Source of the DNA: Tolumonas sp.
GTDB taxonomy: Bacteria; Pseudomonadota; Gammaproteobacteria; Enterobacterales; Aeromonadaceae
Length of the DNA: 39,087 bases
NCBI GenBank assembly: GCA_003251455.1
Contig: QKFI01000093.1
Coordinates: 1 to 39,087, forward strand
Direction of reading: 5' to 3'
Shown here: positions 1-7,884 of the stretch, piece after piece
How positions within the stretch are numbered: the first letter of the stretch is position 1
How the letters are laid out: each line of letters opens with the position of its first letter
Translations under genes and position numbers: made by a program
Notes under the pieces: model-generated
The model's database searches: none
Told to the model about the DNA's origin: nothing
The model's input: only the letters and a program-made list of their open reading frames with translations

Positions 1-1149
1 GCGCCGGTTGATCCGGAAATGGCGAACTTTATTCATCAGGAACTGGTCAATAAAAAAGTCGACTTACGCTTAAAAACAGGATTGCTCGCAGTTTCTGAAA
101 TTCCAGTCCAACCAGCTGAACCCGAGGCGATGGAGGATTATAAAGCGCATCCTGATCAGCTGAATCATCTGGAACTGACACTAAGTAACGGGATGAACAT
201 GGTCACCGGTTTGCTGATTCTGGCGATTGGTGTAAAACCAGAGACCTTGCTGGCATCGGCAGCAGGACTGGAGCTGGGCGCATTAGGTGGTATCAAAGTT
301 GATGCGATGATGCGAACCAGTGACCCGGATATTTATGCGGTTGGTGATGCCGTTGAAACCGAAGATTTGGTCACTGGTAAAGCGGGGTTGATCCCATTGG
401 CTGGACCGGCAAACCGTCAGGGCCGTATTGCTGCCGATAATATGCTGGGTCGTCATGAAGTGTATCAACGGACACAGGGTACGGCTATTTGTAAGGTTTT
501 TGATTGGGCAATCGCGAGCACAGGTCACAGCGAGAAGAGCCTGAAACGTCAGAATATTGCTTACGAGAAGATTTATGTGCATCCAGGTAGTCACGCTGGT
601 TATTACCCTGGTGCGTTCCCTGTCAGTCTGAAGCTGATTTTTGATCCAGTGACGGGTGCGATTTTTGGTGCACAAGCCGTCGGTAAAGATGGTGTAGACA
701 AGCGTATTGATGTGCTTGCAGTTGCTATTCGTGCGGGTCTGAAAGTCCAGGATCTGGAACATCTGGAACTGACCTACGCGCCACCATTTGGTTCTGCACG
801 TGATGTTGTGAACCAGGCAGGCATGGTTGCGACGAATGTGCTGAAAGGGGACGAGCAGGTTTGTCATACGACCGATATTATCAATCGCACAGCGGATCAA
901 TTCTTGTTGGATGTACGGAATCCTGCTGAATTAACCAATATCGGTGCGATAGAAGGTGCAGTAAACATTCCGGTGGATCAATTACGTCAACGCCTGAATG
1001 AATTACCAAAAGACAAAGAAATTCTGATCACTTGTCAGGTGGGGCTGCGTGGTCACGTTGCTTACCGGATGCTGGTGAATCATGGTTTCAAAGCGCGCAA
1101 TTTAACAGGGGGTTTTAAAACCTTTCAAATGACAAGCGCGAAATTCTGA
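1..1149 (+). CDS. FAD-dependent CoA-disulfide reductase / rhodanese fusion, 5' truncated
   Basis: The reading frame is open from base 1 (APVDPEMANF...), so the track's ATG at 19 is internal and the gene begins outside the window. What remains is the C-terminal half of a pyridine-nucleotide-disulfide oxidoreductase: the end of the NAD(P)H domain, the second FAD motif (DIYAVGDAVE), the dimerisation domain, and then a rhodanese domain over roughly the last 90 residues with the active-site loop ITCQVGLRGH, where Cys is the persulfide-carrying residue. This order is typical of CoA-disulfide reductase/rhodanese fusions, which reduce CoA persulfides or polysulfides with NADH. The redox-active Cys of the N-terminal domain is outside the window and cannot be checked. 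A plain NADH oxidase relative is possible, but the rhodanese tail favours sulfur redox chemistry in the cytoplasm. Confidence 0.85.
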   Translation, partial: APVDPEMANFIHQELVNKKVDLRLKTGLLAVSEIPVQPAEPEAMEDYKAHPDQLNHLELTLSNGMNMVTGLLILAIGVKPETLLASAAGLELGALGGIKVDAMMRTSDPDIYAVGDAVETEDLVTGKAGLIPLAGPANRQGRIAADNMLGRHEVYQRTQGTAICKVFDWAIASTGHSEKSLKRQNIAYEKIYVHPGSHAGYYPGAFPVSLKLIFDPVTGAIFGAQAVGKDGVDKRIDVLAVAIRAGLKVQDLEHLELTYAPPFGSARDVVNQAGMVATNVLKGDEQVCHTTDIINRTADQFLLDVRNPAELTNIGAIEGAVNIPVDQLRQRLNELPKDKEILITCQVGLRGHVAYRMLVNHGFKARNLTGGFKTFQMTSAKF

Positions 1150-1156
1150 GAATAAA

Positions 1157-1184
1157 AAGGCGGCTATTATTAGCCGCCTTTTTT
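1157..1184 (+). terminator. Rho-independent terminator after the reductase-rhodanese gene
   Basis: The arms AAGGCGGCTA and TAGCCGCCTT enclose a TTAT loop and run into a T-tract, eight bases after the stop codon. The convergent gene ends about 35 bases further on. Confidence 0.85.
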
Positions 1185-1217
1185 CATGTTCAATACTTCT
1201 TCATTTCTTCAATATTT

Positions 1218-2198
1218 TCATGCCTCTTCAGGCCGTTTGGCGTATCGAGCTGCAATCACGGCACATACCATCAACTGTAGTTGGTGAAATAGCATCACCG
1301 GTAACAAGATTGGACCAATTTGTGCGCTGCTGAATAATACTTTTGCGAGCGGCACACCGCTGACCAGACTTTTCTTTGAACCGCAGAAAACGATCGTGAT
1401 TTCATCTTGAATTGGAAATTTAAATAGTTTGCTGAGCAGGCGGGTTCCTGACAGTGAAAAGGCCAACACAATGGCACATGCGACGATCAAACCCAGTAGA
1501 TCTGTTAGCGGTACGGCTTGCCAAATATGTTCAATAACAGCTGCACTGAATGCAGTGTAGACAACCAACAGGATTGATCCACGATCAACGATACTCAGAA
1601 CTTTCTTATGTTTCGTTACAAAACGACCAATCAAAGGTTGTAAAAGGTGACCGCTCAAAAAGGGTAACAACAACTGCATGATAATTTTTGTCATGCCATG
1701 CAAATCTGCATGTCCCTGATTTTTAGAAAGGACGAGACCAACCAATAACGGTGTGACAAAAATACCGAGCAGGCTGGATGCTGATGCGCTGCAAACTGCA
1801 GCAGGAACATTTCCCCGCGCCATGGAAGTGAACGCAATCGCAGATTGTACGGTTGCAGGCAAGCAGCACAGATAAAGAATGCCTTGATAAATGATCGGTC
1901 CTACGAGGGGTAACAGAACCGGCTTTAGTAATAACCCGATAATGGGGAAAAACAGGAAAGTGACACTCAGGACAAGAATATGTAGTCGCCAGTGAGTAAT
2001 CCCTGAAATGACGGAGCTACGAGATAATTTCGCACCATGCAGAAAAAATAAAAGACCAATGGCGATGTCTGCAATCAGATTAAAGACAACCGCACTTTGT
2101 CCCTCACAAGGAAAAAAGCTGGCAAGAAGCACCGTTGTGACCAGATATAACGTGAATCGGTCAGGAAAAAGACGGGACAAACCGCGTAACATACTCAT
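1218..2198 (-). CDS. Bile acid:sodium symporter-like permease (YfeH/SBF-like family)
   Basis: This 326-residue protein is almost entirely hydrophobic, with about nine to ten predicted membrane helices starting near residue 12. The segments ADIAIGLLFFLHGAKLS and VFCGSKKSLVSGVPLAKVLF are characteristic of the SBF-like family (PF13593, the YfeH group) of the bile acid:sodium symporter superfamily in the inner membrane. The substrate cannot be read from the sequence; organic anion transport is only inferred from the family. The start ATG is preceded by GTGAGAAT as a weak ribosome site, and a second ATG follows two codons later. The gene is divergent from an AraC-type regulator 73 bases away, which suggests that regulator controls it. 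Confidence 0.8.
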   Translation of the reverse strand: MSMLRGLSRLFPDRFTLYLVTTVLLASFFPCEGQSAVVFNLIADIAIGLLFFLHGAKLSRSSVISGITHWRLHILVLSVTFLFFPIIGLLLKPVLLPLVGPIIYQGILYLCCLPATVQSAIAFTSMARGNVPAAVCSASASSLLGIFVTPLLVGLVLSKNQGHADLHGMTKIIMQLLLPFLSGHLLQPLIGRFVTKHKKVLSIVDRGSILLVVYTAFSAAVIEHIWQAVPLTDLLGLIVACAIVLAFSLSGTRLLSKLFKFPIQDEITIVFCGSKKSLVSGVPLAKVLFSSAQIGPILLPVMLFHQLQLMVCAVIAARYAKRPEEA

Positions 2199-2237
2199 AT
2201 TCTCACTGTAAAAATGACTGATTTAATTTAAGCTGTT

Positions 2238-2263
2238 ATCACGTGATCCGCTAACGATATAAT
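2238..2263. promoter_or_regulatory. Divergent control region: ATCACGTGAT palindrome and -10-like TATAAT
   Basis: The 73-base gap between the permease and the AraC gene holds a perfect 10-base palindrome ATCACGTGAT (2238-2247) and a consensus TATAAT (2258-2263) reading rightward. The -10 hexamer is only eight bases before the AraC start codon, so that transcript would be nearly leaderless if this promoter is used. Confidence 0.4.
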
Positions 2264-2271
2264 CTCATTTA

Positions 2272-3060
2272 ATGTCGATTAAAAGACAGATTAACCGTCA
2301 GGCCCGTTTTGTCCCAGAAATGTCTGATTTACCCAGACCTCTTTTTGCTCGGAATGAAACGCTGCATTCTGATTCGCAAACCGCATGGCATCAGCATAAC
2401 TGGATCCAGATCTCTTATGCCTTGAAAGGTGTTATCACGGTTTATACCCATCAGGGATGTTATATCGCGCCACCCATGTGGGCTGTTTGGGTGCCAGCTG
2501 GCCTGTCGCATCAAGTCATCACGACAGACAAAGTAGAAATGCGGGGTCTGTATGTTTCTGCTTCATTGACCCCAAGCAATGACGATCATTGCCGCGTTAT
2601 TGAGGTCTCGTCACTATTAAGAGAATTGATCGCTAAATTTTCAGATTTCCCCGTCTTGTATGATGAAGCGGGACGAGAAGGGCGGTTAGCCAATGTCTTG
2701 ATTGATGAACTCTTTTCAGCCCCAGAAGCCGCATTATCTCTACCGATGCCAACAGATAATCGGTTACAACGTCTCTGTGATTGGTTGCAGTCTGAACCGG
2801 ATAATTCCCGTTCACTCCATGAGTGGGGAAAAGAACTCGGGGCTTCTGAAAAAACCTTAAGTCGTTTGTTTCAGAAAGAAACAGGATTGACCTTTCGTTT
2901 ATGGCGGCAACGATTGAGATTAATTTCTGCAATGAGAATGTTGGAAAACGGAGAAAAAGTAACGGCTGTAGCTGTTACTTGTGGTTATCTATCTACTTCA
3001 GCCTTTATTCAGGCATTTCGTCAGCAATTTGGGGTGACGCCCGGCGAATTGTTCAAATAA
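2272..3060 (+). CDS. AraC family transcriptional regulator
   Basis: The 262-residue protein has an N-terminal cupin-like sensor domain (about residues 20-120; WHQHNWIQISYALKGVI is the usual beginning of a cupin) and a C-terminal AraC double helix-turn-helix (about residues 165-262). The second recognition motif GYLSTSAFIQAFRQQFGVTPGE is intact. It resembles the short AraC regulators that sit next to and control a transporter gene (NimR/YeaM type). No clear ribosome site precedes the ATG, and the -10-like TATAAT is very near, so translation may be leaderless or may start at a later Met. The likely target is the divergent SBF-like permease. The effector is unknown. Confidence 0.85.
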   Translation: MSIKRQINRQARFVPEMSDLPRPLFARNETLHSDSQTAWHQHNWIQISYALKGVITVYTHQGCYIAPPMWAVWVPAGLSHQVITTDKVEMRGLYVSASLTPSNDDHCRVIEVSSLLRELIAKFSDFPVLYDEAGREGRLANVLIDELFSAPEAALSLPMPTDNRLQRLCDWLQSEPDNSRSLHEWGKELGASEKTLSRLFQKETGLTFRLWRQRLRLISAMRMLENGEKVTAVAVTCGYLSTSAFIQAFRQQFGVTPGELFK

Positions 3061-3087
3061 AAAAAAGCATCCGGAGACCGGATGCTT
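3058..3087 (-). terminator. Rho-independent terminator for gabT
   Basis: The arms AAGCATCCGG/CCGGATGCTT enclose a three-base loop. On the minus strand the stem is followed by a run of T, so it ends the gab transcript. It may also slow rightward read-through from the AraC gene. Confidence 0.8.
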
Positions 3088-3115
3088 GACGTATCATGAC
3101 AGGGAGGAACTTTTA

Positions 3116-4393
3116 TTAAACTAATTCAGCGATGACGGATTTCAGCAGATCCATACCTTCATCAATGATTTCCATTTCTGTTGTCAATGGTGGCAGGAAG
3201 CGGATCACGTTACCACGAACACCACAAGACAGCAGAATCAGACCTTTTTCAGCTGCTTTTGTGCAGATTGCTTTGGTTAAGTCAGCGTTTGGTTTTTTCA
3301 TATCGCCATCTTTCACCAGCTCAACAGCAATCATTGCACCCAGATTACGGATATCACCAACAATCGCAGGATGTGTTGATTTGATATCCTGCAGGTGTTT
3401 CACCATCCGCTCACCAATTGCCAGCGCACGATCACACAGTTGTTCTTCTTCGATGACATCGAAAACAGCCAGACCAGAAGTTGTACCTAATGGTGAACCT
3501 GCATAAGTACCACCCAGACCACCTGGTTGTGGTGCATCCATGATTTCTGCTTTACCAACAACCGCAGAAATTGGGAAACCGCCACCCAGACCTTTCGCCA
3601 TGGTAACTAAGTCAGCTTCGATACCTGCATATTCGTGAGCAAACATTTTACCGGTACGAGCAAAACCAGTTTGGATTTCATCAACAATCAGCAGAATGCC
3701 TTTGTCATTACACAGTTCACGCAGCTTCTGTAAGAAAGAAACTGGAGCACGGTAGAAACCACCTTCACCCTGGACGCATTCAATGATGATTGCTGCAACG
3801 CGATTTGGATCGATATCGCATTTGAACAGCTGGTTCAGCGCTTCGAAGCTATCTTCTTCACTGATACCCAGTAAAGGATTTGGGTAAGCTGCATGATAAA
3901 TTTCCGCAGGGAAAGGACCAAAACCTGCTTTGTAAGGCTGAACTTTGCCAGTCAGACCAACAGTCAACAACGTACGGCCATGGAAACCACCATTGAAGGC
4001 AATCACACCTGTGCGACCAGTGTAAGAGCGTGCAATTTTCACTGCGTTTTCAACCGCTTCAGCGCCTGTTGTCACAAACATTGCTTTCTTCGGTGTGTTA
4101 CCAGGTACGGCTTTCACGAGTTTTTCAGCCAGTTTAACTGCTGACTCGTAAGGGGTAACAGTCATACAGGTATGGCTGAAGTTGTCTAGCTGAGCTTTCA
4201 CTGCTTCAACGACTTTAGGATGGCTGTGGCCAGTATTTACAACTGCAATACCAGCACCAAAATCGATGTAACGTTTGCCTTCAACATCCCATAATTCAGC
4301 ATTTTTAGCTTTCGCTACATAAATGCCGTAAGTATTGCCTTCGCCACGTGCGAAAGCGGCTTGTTTGCGTTGTTGCAGTTCTGCATTATTCAT
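3116..4393 (-). CDS. gabT: 4-aminobutyrate aminotransferase
   Basis: This is a full-length (425 residues, as in E. coli GabT) class III PLP-dependent aminotransferase. It moves the amino group of 4-aminobutyrate to 2-oxoglutarate, giving succinate semialdehyde and glutamate in the cytoplasm. Visible family marks are the cofactor-binding TGAEAVENAVKIAR region, the Asp in VDEIQTGFARTG that contacts the pyridine nitrogen, and the Schiff-base Lys in TMAKGLGGGFP near residue 267. A close relative using 5-aminovalerate is possible. A good ribosome site (AGGAG) lies eight bases before the ATG. gabD lies 42 bases upstream on the same strand, so the two are very likely co-transcribed. The leader contains the TCAACGGAA word shared with the transporter operon. 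Confidence 0.93.
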   Translation of the reverse strand: MNNAELQQRKQAAFARGEGNTYGIYVAKAKNAELWDVEGKRYIDFGAGIAVVNTGHSHPKVVEAVKAQLDNFSHTCMTVTPYESAVKLAEKLVKAVPGNTPKKAMFVTTGAEAVENAVKIARSYTGRTGVIAFNGGFHGRTLLTVGLTGKVQPYKAGFGPFPAEIYHAAYPNPLLGISEEDSFEALNQLFKCDIDPNRVAAIIIECVQGEGGFYRAPVSFLQKLRELCNDKGILLIVDEIQTGFARTGKMFAHEYAGIEADLVTMAKGLGGGFPISAVVGKAEIMDAPQPGGLGGTYAGSPLGTTSGLAVFDVIEEEQLCDRALAIGERMVKHLQDIKSTHPAIVGDIRNLGAMIAVELVKDGDMKKPNADLTKAICTKAAEKGLILLSCGVRGNVIRFLPPLTTEMEIIDEGMDLLKSVIAELV

Positions 4394-4423
4394 TGAATGA
4401 CTCCTTCCTATTCGCAGTCAAAG

Positions 4424-4432
4424 TTCCGTTGA
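4424..4432 (-). repeat. Shared leader word TCAACGGAA, copy 1 (gabT leader)
   Basis: This nine-base word lies in the gabD-gabT gap, about 31 bases before the gabT start. The same word occurs in two leaders of the ABC transporter operon. Confidence 0.45.
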
Positions 4433-4435
4433 GAC

Positions 4436-5899
4436 TTATTTCAGACCGCCCATACAGAGGTATTTGATTTCTGTAAATTCTTCGATGCCGTATTTAGATC
4501 CTTCACGACCTAAACCCGATTCTTTCACGCCGCCAAACGGAGCGACTTCAGTGGAAATGGCACCTTCATTAATGCCGACCATGCCATATTCCAACGCTTC
4601 AGATACACGCCAAATGCGGCTGATATTCTGGCTGTAAAAATAGGCAGCCAGACCAAATGGAGTATCGTTTGCCATTTCAATGGCTTCTTGTTCTGTAGAA
4701 AACCGGAACAGTGGCGCAACAGGGCCAAAAATTTCCGTTTCAAAAATCTTCATGTCAGTGGTGACATCTTTCAGTACCGTTGGCGCGTAGAAATTATCAC
4801 CAGCTGGATAGACTGAACCACCGATTAAAACTTTAGCGCCTTTACTGACTGCTTCTGACACCAGATGTTGAACTTTATGTACTGCAGCAGGGTTGATTAA
4901 CGGGCCAATTGTTGCACCAGGTTCAGTACCAATAGCAACTTTCAGACCTTTCACTGCTGTGACCAGTTTCGCCGCGAATTCATCATAGATGCTATCTTGA
5001 ACAAGGATACGGTTCGCGCAAATGCAGGTTTGGCCAGCGTTACGGTATTTAGACACCATCAAACCGGTGATTGCGGCATCAATATCTGCATCATCAAACA
5101 CGATGAACGGTGCATTACCACCTAATTCCAGACCCAGTTTTTTAACGGTTGATGCGCATTGGCTCATCAATTGCTTACCGACGGGAGTAGAACCGGTGAA
5201 AGTCAGCTTGCGAACACGGCTGTCAGCACAGAAAACCTTACCGATATCAGCTGCTTTTTTGCTGCAAATGATTTGGAAGACATCTTCTGGAATGCCAGCT
5301 TTGTGAGCGAGTGTGACCAAAGCCAGTGCAGAGAGTGGCGTTTCATCAGATGGCTTAACCACGATGGTGCAACCAGCACCAAGAGCGGGCGCCACTTTGC
5401 GCGTAATCATGGCATTCGGGAAGTTCCATGGCGTAACCGCTGCAACAACACCGATACCTTGTTTGATAGTCAGAATTCGTTTATCACCGCTGGCTGCAGG
5501 AATGACATCGCCATAAACACGTTTAGTTTCTTCGGCGAACCATTCAATATAAGAAGCACCATAGGCAATTTCGCCTTTTGCTTCAGCTAGAGGTTTGCCT
5601 TGTTCTAAGGTCATCAGCAATGCCAGTGCATCCTGATGTTCCATAATAAGGTCAAACCAGCGACGCAATAACACTGCGCGTTGTTTAGCAGGTAATGCCT
5701 GCCATGCAGGGAGTGCAGCGCTCGCGCGGTCGATCATGGATAAGGCTTCGCCCGCTGTTTGGTTGGGTAACGTCGCAATCACTGCACCGGTTGCCGGGTT
5801 GGTTACGGTGAAAGTTGTGCCAACTATCGGGGTCATCCATTGGGATGCTTGCCATTGGCAAAAAGGCGCTAGCAATGGATCAATAGATGGATATCTCAT
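4436..5899 (-). CDS. gabD: Succinate-semialdehyde dehydrogenase (NADP+)
   Basis: This aldehyde dehydrogenase oxidises succinate semialdehyde to succinate, the step after GabT. It carries TPWNFPNAMITRK in the cofactor region, the general-base Glu in LELGGNAP and the nucleophile in GQTCICANR. The second Cys two residues from the nucleophile is the arrangement found in E. coli GabD. The ORF track starts at 5989, but the Met at 5899 (MRYPSIDPLL) is better: it has GGAG seven bases upstream and gives 487 residues against 482 in E. coli. The longer form would add a hydrophobic stretch unlike the family. Divergent from a LysR regulator and followed by gabT. Glutarate semialdehyde is a possible alternative substrate. 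Confidence 0.92.
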   Translation of the reverse strand: MRYPSIDPLLAPFCQWQASQWMTPIVGTTFTVTNPATGAVIATLPNQTAGEALSMIDRASAALPAWQALPAKQRAVLLRRWFDLIMEHQDALALLMTLEQGKPLAEAKGEIAYGASYIEWFAEETKRVYGDVIPAASGDKRILTIKQGIGVVAAVTPWNFPNAMITRKVAPALGAGCTIVVKPSDETPLSALALVTLAHKAGIPEDVFQIICSKKAADIGKVFCADSRVRKLTFTGSTPVGKQLMSQCASTVKKLGLELGGNAPFIVFDDADIDAAITGLMVSKYRNAGQTCICANRILVQDSIYDEFAAKLVTAVKGLKVAIGTEPGATIGPLINPAAVHKVQHLVSEAVSKGAKVLIGGSVYPAGDNFYAPTVLKDVTTDMKIFETEIFGPVAPLFRFSTEQEAIEMANDTPFGLAAYFYSQNISRIWRVSEALEYGMVGINEGAISTEVAPFGGVKESGLGREGSKYGIEEFTEIKYLCMGGLK

Positions 5900-5912
5900 G
5901 ATGTTTCTCCGG

Positions 5913-5944
5913 TACATAAACGCCCACAACAACGGGCTTATGTA
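5913..5944. promoter_or_regulatory. Inverted repeat in the gabD leader
   Basis: TACATAA and TTATGTA form perfect 7-base arms, with GCCC/GGGC inside them. The repeat ends 13 bases before the gabD start, right beside the ribosome site. It could be an operator or an mRNA hairpin that limits access to the start. Confidence 0.4.
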
Positions 5945-5975
5945 TCCATAGTAGCGATAAATTTCGTTGTATAAA

Positions 5976-5988
5976 TGATTAACAATCA
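5976..5988. promoter_or_regulatory. Candidate LysR-type box TGATTAACAATCA
   Basis: TGATT and AATCA are perfect arms around AAC, giving exactly the T-N11-A pattern bound by LysR-type regulators. It lies between the divergent gabD and lysR-type genes, where such a site is expected. Confidence 0.5.
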
Positions 5989-6015
5989 ACTCTTACTTTG
6001 AGGAAAGCTAAACAA

Positions 6016-6945
6016 ATGGCGCAGGTTTCGTTGATTGAGTTGGGGCAGGTTGGTGATTACGAAATCCGGCTGTTAAAAGTATTTAAAACAGTCGTGGAAT
6101 GTGGCGGATTTTCCGCTGCTGAGACGGTGTTGAATATCAGCCGTTCAACCATCAGTGTTCATATGGCTAACCTAGAGCATCGTTTAAAGATAAAGTTATG
6201 CAGTCGGGGTCGGTCCGGGTTTGCGTTAACAGAAGAGGGCGCGATTATTTATGAATCTGCGCGCCGTTTATTCTCACAGCTGGAAGACTTCCGCTCGACA
6301 GTTAACGCATTGCATGTGCAGTTGTCCGGGGAATTAAAGCTCGTTGCCAGTGATACGATTAGTCTGGATGAGCGCTGTCGTTTCCCTCAGGCATTAAGTG
6401 AATTCTGCCGTCAGGCGCCGGATGTGTTTATCCAGTTTGAGACGGCGCCGATGAATGACATCGAACGGATGATCCTGAACGGTGAAGTTGATGTCGGATT
6501 TATTCCGTATCACCGTAAAATTGATGGGTTAATCTATCAGCCGTTATATGAAGAGACTTGTTATCTCTATTGCAGTGATGCGCACCCTTTATTCTTTGAA
6601 GAAAATGACGACATCATTCGTCATGCGTTGATCAATTGTCGGTCAGTACAAGCTGGGATCCAGAGTAACCCAGAGGTTGCATTACAAATGGCAGGATTAG
6701 CGAAATCAGCTTCTGCCTATTATTACGAAACCCGTGCAGCGATGATCCTGTCAGGCTCATATGTTGGCTTCTTACCTGAACATTACGCACAACGCTGGAT
6801 CGAAGAGGGAAAATTGAGAAAGTTGTTACCAGAGGATCGTTGTTACCACTTAGGGATTGCTGCGATCACGCATCAGTTTGGTCGACTCAATAAACCGCGC
6901 GACTATTTCATGCGGATTTTACAAAACTATATCAACCGTTATTAA
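6016..6945 (+). CDS. LysR family transcriptional regulator, likely regulator of gabDT
   Basis: The protein has an N-terminal winged helix-turn-helix (FKTVVECGGFSAAETVLNISRSTISVHMANLEHRL) and a periplasmic-binding-fold effector domain from about residue 90. The track begins at a TTG (5998); the ATG at 6016 (MAQVSLIELG) is the more ordinary start, with an AGGA sequence upstream, and gives 309 residues, the usual length for the family. It is divergent from gabD with a T-N11-A palindrome between them, so control of the gab genes is inferred. The effector (GABA, succinate semialdehyde or a polyamine product) cannot be told from the sequence. Confidence 0.85.
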   Translation: MAQVSLIELGQVGDYEIRLLKVFKTVVECGGFSAAETVLNISRSTISVHMANLEHRLKIKLCSRGRSGFALTEEGAIIYESARRLFSQLEDFRSTVNALHVQLSGELKLVASDTISLDERCRFPQALSEFCRQAPDVFIQFETAPMNDIERMILNGEVDVGFIPYHRKIDGLIYQPLYEETCYLYCSDAHPLFFEENDDIIRHALINCRSVQAGIQSNPEVALQMAGLAKSASAYYYETRAAMILSGSYVGFLPEHYAQRWIEEGKLRKLLPEDRCYHLGIAAITHQFGRLNKPRDYFMRILQNYINRY

Positions 6946-6952
6946 TCGAATT

Positions 6953-6976
6953 GGCGCTTCAGGCGCCTTTTCTTTT
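6953..6976 (+). terminator. Terminator after the LysR gene
   Basis: GGCGC and GCGCC pair around a TTCAG loop and are followed by TTTTCTTTT, eight bases after the stop codon. Confidence 0.7.
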
Positions 6977-6981
6977 GGTAT

Positions 6982-7006
6982 AAAAAAACCACCCCAAGTG
7001 GGGTGG
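6982..7006 (-). terminator. Terminator of the ABC transporter operon
   Basis: CCACCCC and GGGGTGG pair around four bases; on the minus strand the stem is followed by seven T. It lies about 35 bases after the last permease gene. Confidence 0.8.
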
Positions 7007-7041
7007 CCAAACTGATATTTCACTTTAACTGTTCGCATCAA

Positions 7042-7866
7042 TTAGTGCGCAGTTGTACGCATTTTTTCTGAGCGACCACGTAACCATTCCAGCGTTAACA
7101 ACATCAGGACTGACACAAGGATCAAAATCGTTGCTGCTGCAGCAATGGTCGGACTGATGTTTTCGCGGATACCACTAAACATAACGCGTGGCAGTGTTGC
7201 CTGTTCCGGACCGGCCAGATACAAAGTTACAACAACTTCGTCAAAGCTGGTGGCAAAAGCAAACAGGGCGCCTGAAATCATGCCGGGTGCAATGAGCGGT
7301 AACGTAATTTTAAAGAACGTTAGCATCGGATCTGCACCTAAACTGGCAGCCGCACGGCTTAAATTTTGGTTATAGCCCTGTAAGGTTGCCGTTACCGTGA
7401 TAATAACAAACGGGATCCCCAGAATTGCATGCACAAGAATCAGCGAGAAATAGCTATTCGCCAAACCTAAAGGAGCAAAGAACAGATAAGACGATACCCC
7501 GACGATGACGACTGGAACCACCATTGGTGAAATCAGAATACTGGTCAACAGTGCTTTGCCTTTAAACTCTGCACGGGTTAAACCAATTGATGCCAGGGTT
7601 CCGAACACCATCGCAACGAAAGTCGCTGATGGTGACACAATCAAGCTGTTTTTCAGTGCACGCATCCACTCTGGTGATGAAAAAAATGTTTCATACCAGC
7701 GGAGTGAGAAGCCCTGCAGCGGATATACCAGAAATGCACCACTATTGAATGATAGCGGAATAATGACCAGTACTGGCAGCATCAGGAAGATCAGTACCAA
7801 TCCGCACAAGCTGCGATGTGACCAGTACCAGAGTTTTTCAAAGTTAGAAGCATAAGGTCTTAACAT
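7042..7866 (-). CDS. ABC transporter permease, PotC/YdcV type
   Basis: A 274-residue inner-membrane permease with six predicted helices and the EAA loop AAASLGADPMLTFFKITLPLI that contacts the ATPase. The N-terminal region and the LPRVMFSGIRENISPTIAAA segment are typical of the PotC/PotI/YdcV group of spermidine/putrescine-type importers. It is the last gene of the operon, 18 bases after the partner permease, and is followed by a terminator. Substrate is inferred from the family and from the gab genes next door: a polyamine, GABA or a related amine. Confidence 0.87.
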   Translation of the reverse strand: MLRPYASNFEKLWYWSHRSLCGLVLIFLMLPVLVIIPLSFNSGAFLVYPLQGFSLRWYETFFSSPEWMRALKNSLIVSPSATFVAMVFGTLASIGLTRAEFKGKALLTSILISPMVVPVVIVGVSSYLFFAPLGLANSYFSLILVHAILGIPFVIITVTATLQGYNQNLSRAAASLGADPMLTFFKITLPLIAPGMISGALFAFATSFDEVVVTLYLAGPEQATLPRVMFSGIRENISPTIAAAATILILVSVLMLLTLEWLRGRSEKMRTTAH

Positions 7867-7884
7867 AATAATCGTCCCTGATAA

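Noticed and set aside
283-900. 205-residue minus-strand ORF inside the first gene
   Set aside because: It is a shadow of the oxidoreductase frame, has no family motifs and no ribosome site.
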